From positions 1,126,001 through 1,190,000 of the forward strand of contig NC_063993.1 in NCBI RefSeq assembly GCF_932276165.1: a DNA stretch of 64,000 bases. The letters are read 5' to 3'. The notes beneath the pieces are model-generated. The model saw only the letters and a program-made list of their open reading frames with translations, was not told the origin of the DNA and ran no database searches. This document shows positions 52,401 to 61,400 of the stretch, piece after piece. The DNA is from Plutella xylostella. Its lineage: Eukaryota > Arthropoda > Insecta > Lepidoptera > Plutellidae. A program made the translations under genes and the position numbers. Positions within the stretch are counted from its first letter, which is position 1. Each line of letters begins with the position of its first letter.

Positions 52401-55400
52401 AAATTGTACAGCTACTTATGAATCTGAATGTACCAGGCCATGTAGCACGGGGCGCTATTAAGACGTGACAAGAGTTCTCCGTCGCGTTCGCTCTTGAGGC
52501 TGCGCGGTGTGAGTGAGCGCAATGCAAAACTCTTGTCACGTCTTAAATGCGCCCCGTACTAGCCCTCCAGGTGTGCTCTAGTTCATGATAGACCTATTTT
52601 ACCACTATCTATAGGATGCAGGTTACCTAATCTAAAATTTGTTATTTTCAGGAAACCGGTCGCGTATCCGTAGCCTCAGCTCTAGACCGAGAGACCATCC
52701 CCCTCTACCATCTCCAAGCTCACGTGCAAGACAGAGACAAGCCGGACTGGGAGTGCGTGTCCGAGCTGCAGATTCACGTCGCAGACGTCAACGACAACGC
52801 ACCCGTCTTCACCGCACTACGTTACTCTGTGACGCTACCTGAAGACGCAGAACTGGGGACTCTGGTTGCCAAAGTGCACGCCACAGACGCTGACCTAGGA
52901 CCGAATAGACTGCTGAAGTATTCGCTAATTGATGATAATAATGGCGCTTTCGATTTGGCGGAAGATAGTGGTATTATAACGCTAAGAGCGCTGTTAGATA
53001 GAGAGACCGCGTCGTCGCATCGATTGACGGTGAAAGCGCAAGATTCGGGCGAACCGCCACGCTCCGCTACGGCTATAGTGTTATTGACTGTTGCAGATGT
53101 CAACGATAATCCTCCGGAATTCGAGTTCCAAAGGTATACGGCGACTGTCCCGGAAATGGACGCCGTAGGAACTGTCATAGTTAGAGTCATGGCCACGTCC
53201 AAAGACACTGGCGTCAACGCTGAGGTTTATTACTCGATTGTCGGAGGCAATGAGAGGGGAGATTTTATAATCGACCGAGCGACCGGAGCTATTAGCATCG
53301 CTAAGCCTTTGGACTATGAACGCAATAAAGAGTACATACTAACAGTGCAGGCTATAGACGGAGGGTCGCCGCCTTTGAGCGACCACGCCACTGTGAACAT
53401 CACTGTTATTGACTGCAACGACAACGCGCCCATCTTCTCTCAAGCTTCGTACGGAGCTCGAGTGAAAGAAGACTCGCCCGTCGGCAGTAACGTGCTGCAA
53501 GTCATCGCGCTAGACGAAGATGCGGGCGAAAATGGAAGAGTCCAGTACTCTATAGCTCGAGGAAATCGCGATGGAAGATTCGCTATTGATATAGATACAG
53601 GGTATATCTCGCTAATAGCTCCATTGGATCGAGAGACGGTGCCGGCGTATGTGATAGAAGTGCGAGCGAAAGACCGAGGCACGCCTGTCATGCAAGCTTC
53701 AGCTACCGTCAATCTAGAAGTGCTAGACGCCAATGACAATCCGCCTAAATTCTCTCAAGAAAACTACACATGTGTGGTGCAAGAAGGCAGGCCCTTAGGT
53801 CATGCAGTGTTGGAGCTGAAAGTGATAGACGCAGACGCCCCGCCTAATGCTGCGCCGTATACATTCGACTTTCAAACCGGGAACGAAGGAGGGGCTTTCA
53901 GACTTGAACAAGATGGCGTCTTGCGGACTGCGACCAGGTTCAATCACAGGATCAAAGATCGGTATATTTTACAGGTGAGCTATATTTTTACTTACATAAA
54001 AACGATGCATTGATATAAGATGTAATAAAAACAAATTAAATATGGTATAATTTTGTTTCAGATCCGTGTATTCGACAACGGCACTCCCCCTCTGTATTCC
54101 GACGCGTGGGTCACAGTGCGGGTCATAGAAGAGTCACAATACCCGCCCATAGTGATACCTCTTGAAGTCGTCGTCATGTCATACTTGGACGAATTCCCCG
54201 GAGGAATCCTGGGAAGAGTCCACGCTTCTGACCGGGACGCTTATGACACGTTAACCTGGACTTTATCACCGACAGAGGGCGCTCTATATCCGGCTACAGA
54301 TCTGTTCGATTTAGACGCTAAAGACGGCACCTTACGAGCGGCTCCCAGACTAGACGTGGGCGACTACAAGTTGAATGTGACAGTGAGCGATGGAAAGTTC
54401 ATGTCAGCCGCATCAGTGCATGTATCAGTGGTTCTAGTTACCAATGAGATGTTAGCACAATCCGTCGTGATAAGATTCAGAGAAGTTACCGATACAGACT
54501 TCGTGCTATCCCACAGAAAGGGTTTCATTCGCGCGGTAAGAGAAGCTATGGACTGCGCGCCTAACGACGTCGTCATCATCAGCGTACAACCAAGCGGCGA
54601 TGACGTCAACGAACTACCTAGAAACAAACGACAAATCGCGCAAGACCTAGACGTGCTATTCGCCGTGCGATCCGGAGCGGAATGGGCGTCCGCCGAGGAA
54701 ATAAGACGTCGATTACACGCGCATTTAGAAAGACTGGAAGAACTAACTCGATTAGTAGTAGAAGAGTTGGTTAGAGCGGCTTGCGGCGGTTGCATTCGGG
54801 GGCAGTGTGTAGAAACGGCTGAGTTAGGGTCCAACACGCGTGGGGCGGCGGCTGATGTTTTCGCGCTAGTGGCGCCCTCTCATAGACTGAAAGCTTCTTG
54901 CGTCTGCCCAGCGGGATCTGAGGGAGATAGGTGCGAGCGTCCAGTGGCGCCGCCACAGCCGTCCTGCCCTGATTGTCAGACTTCAGTCGCGTATTTCGAT
55001 GGTGAAAGCTACGCGTTGTATCAGATGAGTGAAGCTACTCGTACGTTTGAAGATGAACTGGAGATCACGGTGCGGTTCCGCACGCTGGCCCCGGCCGGGA
55101 CTCTGCTGGCTCTGATCGGGAAGATCGACTATCTGGTGCTCGAGATCGTGGATGGATATGTGCAGGTTAGTTGACAGTTACTAATCATAATGTAGGCGAA
55201 TTTTGATCTATCCCCCGTTAGTATAAAATCAACTGTACCGGCAGCTTATATTATCATCATTCACCCGCATCATACATCGTCGTATTATTAAATTCATATT
55301 TTTTCTGTGTCTACCTTCAACTATTACAATGCACAAGACGTCTTATTATTTATGTCAAATTCGTCAAAATAGAATTGTGCTTACAACTTGATACCCATAA

Positions 55401-58400
55401 TAGGCACTGTAAATTCACTTAAAGCTAGTAGGAACCGATATGTTCTACAGATATTCACATTGATTTACCAAAAAACCAAACGACTAACTCACTCAATTTC
55501 TCCCCAGGTCCGCATGGAGCTAGGCTCCGGCCCAGTCGAGGCACGAACCTCAGCCTCGATCTCCGACGGCGCGTGGCACTCGGCCCGAGTACACCGGCGC
55601 GGCGACACGGTCCGCGTCTCGGCGGACCGGCAGCACGCGGCGGCCCGTGTCGCCCCGCCCGCCGCCGTGCTAGACCTGCCGCGGCAGCAGATGTATGTGG
55701 GCGCGTTTATGGAGCGGCATGCTCATGCTGATGCGCCGTTGCAGGTTTGTGGATTTGTTGTTGTACTGATCTTTGTAGCTAAGATTTTACAGTATTTTCT
55801 GTGTCTGTGACGGTATCGAGATTCTAGGCTCCATATTGGGCGAACATGACGTTTTTATTAACGTAAAAATACCAGTAGGCAAGGTGCATAATTATGAGAC
55901 CATGGTTTCCAAAACCATCTACTTATTCACAAAACTAAACTATTAGCTGCATCTAATATGAAAGGTTGTCTGCAAGAAACTTCGCTTAAAGCCATCTTAT
56001 CTCCCGTCATTTGTGCCTCATAAGCTCTGTAACTATGTTTTGTTTTCTCAATTCTAACTGAAATCTGCTCCGAGGCAGCCCTAAAAATTCACTCGCACAA
56101 AAGCAACACGCGTGCAATAACTGCAAGCACAAATCCTCGCAGGTGACTCGCGGCTTCGTCGGCTGCATCTCCGAGCTGCGCCTCGGCGACGCCCCCCTCC
56201 CCCTGCACGCCGCCCCTCCCCCCGCCGCCCCCGCGCCCACCGCCGGCCCCCTGGCGCGGGCGGTACGTGTGCGTACGTCGCCGCAGTGCCCGCCGCTGCC
56301 GCCGCCTAATGCGTGCTCGGAGTATCCGTGTCTTAATGGTGAGATCATCTTTATTCATTTTATTTCTTTAGGCATATGAAATTGATTTACGACATGGAGT
56401 TGCATACATTTATGGAATTACTTTCCCTAAACTTAGTAAAAGCATTGAAGACACATATAAAATGAAGGAAACGTCCCTTTATTTACAATTGTTGTTGTGG
56501 AATAGAGGTCGTAGAGAGAACGTTCAAAGAGGAAAAGAAGCGTACAAAAGGTTTTGAGTAACCCATATAAAAAGATGCTTATCGTTCGTGCAAAATTCTG
56601 AATTACATATTTTACATCCATATGTTCTGGTAGTCGGCAGTTTAATCTCTTACTGATATTTTATTATTACTTCAGGATCGTCAAATAGACTCATTTGTGC
56701 TTGTAATTCCAGTGTTCTTAACCATGTTTCTTTAAAATTAACTACCAAATTGGCTAATTCTTCAACTATTTTCCCTTCCAGGCGGCACGTGCCTCCCGAC
56801 CCTGACCTCGCCTGCCTACACTTGCACCTGCCACGCGCGCTACACCGGCGTGCACTGCGAGGTTTGTATAACGTTCATTAAGTTTATGGGAAACGAAAGA
56901 GTAAACATAGACGTAAAATGTAGCATGAGTCCTATAACGGCTGTCAAATCTATACTTTTTATTTGCCATTTTATTGTTTTTAGATAAGCAATTTTATTCA
57001 CCAGGCTCTGTCAATCAAACGTCATACAGCTCATGCTATGTTTAACAAAGTAAACTGCCTAACTTACGATAGCTGACAGTTACTGTCATACGATTTTATC
57101 ATCATCGTATGATAGTAACTGTCAGCTATCGATACACTAACCGATTGATACTGGCAGTAAGACCAGTTTATCTTATACAGTCTTATTTTGGCTGTCTTAT
57201 ACCTGTATTTCTAGATGTATTCTAAAAAGCTAAATAAATATACAGGTGGACCTAGCCCCGTGCGCTGGGCGGCCCTGCCTGCACGGCGGGCACTGCGCCC
57301 CGGCGGACACCGAGCGCGGGTACGCCTGCGCCTGCACAGCCCCCGCCTATGGGGATAGGTGCGAGAAGGGGAGGTTCTGCTTTGGGGATAATGTGAGTTG
57401 GCTTTTGTTGTTTTATAATCTTATGTGTTTTCTGGGCTTTTTTGAAAGATTTATACAGAATGTGGGCCATATTTCTCTGCAGTCATCGGATTTATCGTTC
57501 GCTTTTTGTAGCCGAGTTTGCGTATAATGTGAGTTGGCTTTTGTTGTTTTATAATCTGATGTGTTTTTAGGGCTTTTTTGAAAGATTTATACAGAATGTG
57601 GGCCACATTTCTCTGCAGTCATCGGATTTATCGTTCGCTTTTTGTAGCCGAGTTTGCGTAGAGTAGGTAGCGTATAGAACAAAAAAAAGGTTGTTATGTC
57701 AGCCGAATGCTGACGGAACATTAGGATGCATTTGAGCGGGCGGCCCTGCCTGCACGGCGGGCACTGCGCCCCGGCGGACACCGAGCGCGGGTACGCCTGC
57801 GCCTGCGCAGCCCCCGCCTACGGGGATCGGTGCGAGAAGGGGAGGTTCTGCTTTGGGGATAATGTGAGTTGGCTTTATATTTTTAGGGCTTTGAGCGATT
57901 TACAGAATTTGCAACTCGAGGGTTATGTTTCATTGCAGGCATTTCATCTTTCTTAATTCGCTTTTTATATCCTTGACAAGTAGGTGTAGTAGTAGTATAG
58001 ACATACTATAGTCTAGTCTCTATAGGATCTATAGTACAAAAAAAGTTTGTTATGTCAGCCGAATGCCGACAGAACATTGTCATGATTTGAATGTCATACA
58101 TATTTGAAAAGTATGTATGTGGGTTTAGCTGTAAAACCAAATTTTATCTAACCCTGCTGCTCAAGTTTTACGACGATTCAAACAATTTACATATTTATAT
58201 GAGCTGAAAAACGCCGTTTCATTCTCATTCCCCCATCTTAACCTCATCTTCCTCCAGGTATGCGACGTAGCATCTTCAATTCCCATTTAAACAATGTCCC
58301 TATTTGCTTACGCTGAAAAACGCCCTATTTCTCATTTCCCGTCCCTAACCTCATCTCCTTACCCCCATTATGCGACAACTCTGAGTCACATATCAAAATG

Positions 58401-61400
58401 TCCGTTGTACTGAATCTTTATAATAATATCTCCACAGGTATGCGACAACGGAGGCACCTGCGAAGAAGGCTCCTTCGGGCCGTCCTGCCGCTGCCGCGGG
58501 TACTGGGGCCCGCGCTGCCAACACGACGTGGACGAGTGCGCTGGCGAGCCCTGCGCAGAGGGCGCCACTTGTATCAACGAACCTGGGGGGTACAGATGTG
58601 CCTGCCCCCCTGGGAAAACTGGGGAACATTGTGGCAACCCACTTACGACAGGTCAGTAGTCAGTCTCTCTGTGTATCAGTACGAAAGAATGAAAGAAAGT
58701 CTCAAAAGTAGTGTATCAGTGTGTGAAGAGCCCTGCGCAGAGGGCGCCACTTGTATTAATGAGCCTGGGGGGTACAGGTGTGCCTGCCCCCCTGGGAAGA
58801 CTGGGGAGCATTGCGGGAATCCACTAACAACTGGTTAGTAGCCGTGTCTTTGTGTATTTTACTTTGTTAACCGACTTCAAAAAAAGGAGGAGGTTCTCAA
58901 TTCGTCGGGATCTTAAAATATAGGAAGAATCCTATGAATTTTGATAGACAGATGCTTATGCCTGGGGAATATCCATTTTCCCTTGAAAACCCACAAACGA
59001 CAGATGAAATGTCTAAAAAACAGCTGTCACAATGTTCTCCCTACATTACACAAAGCATATAGAGTGTAGAGCCCTGCGGTGAAGGGTCCCTCGGGCCGTC
59101 CTGCCGCTGCCGCGGGTACTGGGGCCCGCGCTGCCAACACGACGTGGACGAGTGCGCCGGCGAGCCCTGCGCAGAGGGCGCCACTTGCGTCAACGAACCA
59201 GGGGGGTACAGGTGTGCCTGCCCCCCTGGGAAGACTGGGGAGCATTGCGGGAATCCGCTTACTACCGGTCAGTACCCTTGTCTGTTAAAGAAAGAAAGAA
59301 AAGGGATTTATTTCGATTTATACACTTAGTTAGGTATAGAGTGTGGAGAGCCCTGCGCAGAGGGCGCCACTTGCGTCAATGAACCAGGGGGGTATAGGTG
59401 TGCTTGTCCCCCTGGCAAGACTGGGGAGCATTGCGGGAACCCGCTTACTACCGGTGAGTAGCCAAGAAAGAATGGTATTATTCGATCCGGATAGTGTATC
59501 AGTGTGTGAAGAGCCCTGCGCAGAGGGCGCCACTTGTATCAACGAGCCTGGGGGGTACAGGTGTGCCTGCCCCCCTGGCAAGACTGGGGAGCATTGCGGG
59601 AACCCGCTTACTACTGGTAAGTAAGAAACAGAAAGAAAAAGAATACTACAAAAAATATATATGAAAAAAAAACAGAAAATAATACAAGGTGCTGTCCAGA
59701 GCGTCAAAAAGGCACCAGCTCAGCGTGTGCTGCGGCCAGAGAGGCCACAGCGCTGGTTTTCAGCTGGCCCTTAGTGTACAAGTAGTAAGTACACTAAGGG
59801 CCAGCTGAAAACAAGTAAGTACCCGAGTGTCTCTGTGGATTATACTTTGTAAAATATAGGAACCCTATGACGTTTGATAGACAGATGCTTATGCCTGGGG
59901 AATATCCATTTTCCCTTGAAAACCCACAAATGACAGATGAACTATCTAAAAAACAGCTGTCACAATGTTCTTCCTACATTACACAAAGTATAGAGTATAG
60001 AGCCCTGCGTGTGAAGGCTCCTTCGGGCCGTCCTGCCGCTGCCGCGGGTACTGGGGCCCGCGCTGCCAACACGACGTGGACGAGTGCGCCGGCGAGCCCT
60101 GCGCAGAGGGCGCCACTTGTATCAACGAACCTGGTGGTTATAGGTGTGCCTGCCCCCCTGGGAAGACTGGGGAGCATTGCGGGAACCCGCTTACTACCGG
60201 TGAGTAGCCAAGAAAGAATGGTATTATTCGATCCGGATAGTGTATCAGTGTATGGAGAGCCCTGCGCAGAGGGCGCCACTTGCGTCAATGAACCAGGGGG
60301 GTATAGGTGTGCTTGTCCCCCTGGGAAGACGGGCGAGCATTGCGGGAACCCGCTTACTACTGGTCAGTACCTGAGTGTGTGTGTGTTGCATACTTTGTAA
60401 AATATAGGAGAACCCAATTTTATCCAGACTTTTGATAGCCTGATGATCGTAAAGAATGGCGGCGCTTCACTTCGGCCCTTTGCTCCCCAGCGGAGATTGG
60501 GAATAAGTATGTAAGTAAGTAAGTTTTGATATCCTGGGGAATAAAGTCCATTTTCCCCATGAAAACCCACAAATGACAGATGAACTATCTAAAAAACAGC
60601 TGTCACAATGCTCTCCCTACATTATACAAAGTATATAGAGTGTAGAGCCCTGCGAGTGAAGGCTCCTTCGGGCCGTCGTGCCGCTGCCGCGGGTACTGGG
60701 GCCCGCGCTGCCAACACGACGTGGACGAGTGCGCCGGCGAGCCCTGCGCAGAGGGCGCCACTTGTATCAACGAACCGGGGGGTTACAGGTGTGCCTGCCC
60801 CCCTGGGAAGACTGGCGAGCATTGCGGGAACCCCCTTACTACCGGTAAGCCAAGAAAGAATGGTATTATTCGATTCGGATAGTGTATCAGAGTGTGAAGA
60901 GCCCTGCGCAGAGGGCGCCACTTGCGTGAATGAACCTGGTGGTCACAGATGGCAAGACTGGGGAGCATTGCGGGAACCCACTCACTACCGGTGAGTACCT
61001 GAGTGTGTCTGTGTTGCATACTTTGTAAAATATAGGAGAACCCAATTTTATCCTGACGTTTGATAGACAGATGCCTAGGGAATAAAGTCAATTTTCCCAT
61101 GAATGACAGATGAAATGTCTAAAAAACAGCTGTCACAATGTTCTTTAGCCGTGTCTGTGTATCATACTTTGTAAAATATAGGAGAACCATGAAGAGAACC
61201 CAATTTTATTTTATCCTGACGTTTAATAGACAGATGCCTGGGGAATATGGTCCATTTTCCCATGAATGACAGATGAAATGTCTAAAGAACAGCTGTCATA
61301 ATGTTCTTCCTACATTATACAAAGTTTAGAGTGTGTAGAGCCCTGCGCAGAGGGCGCCACTTGCGTCAATGAACCGGGCGGGTATAGGTGTGCCTGCCCG

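Noticed and set aside
58258..58290. Alternative start of exon 38 after CCTCCAG
   Set aside because: Reads VCDVASSIPI-stop; no EGF can be formed.
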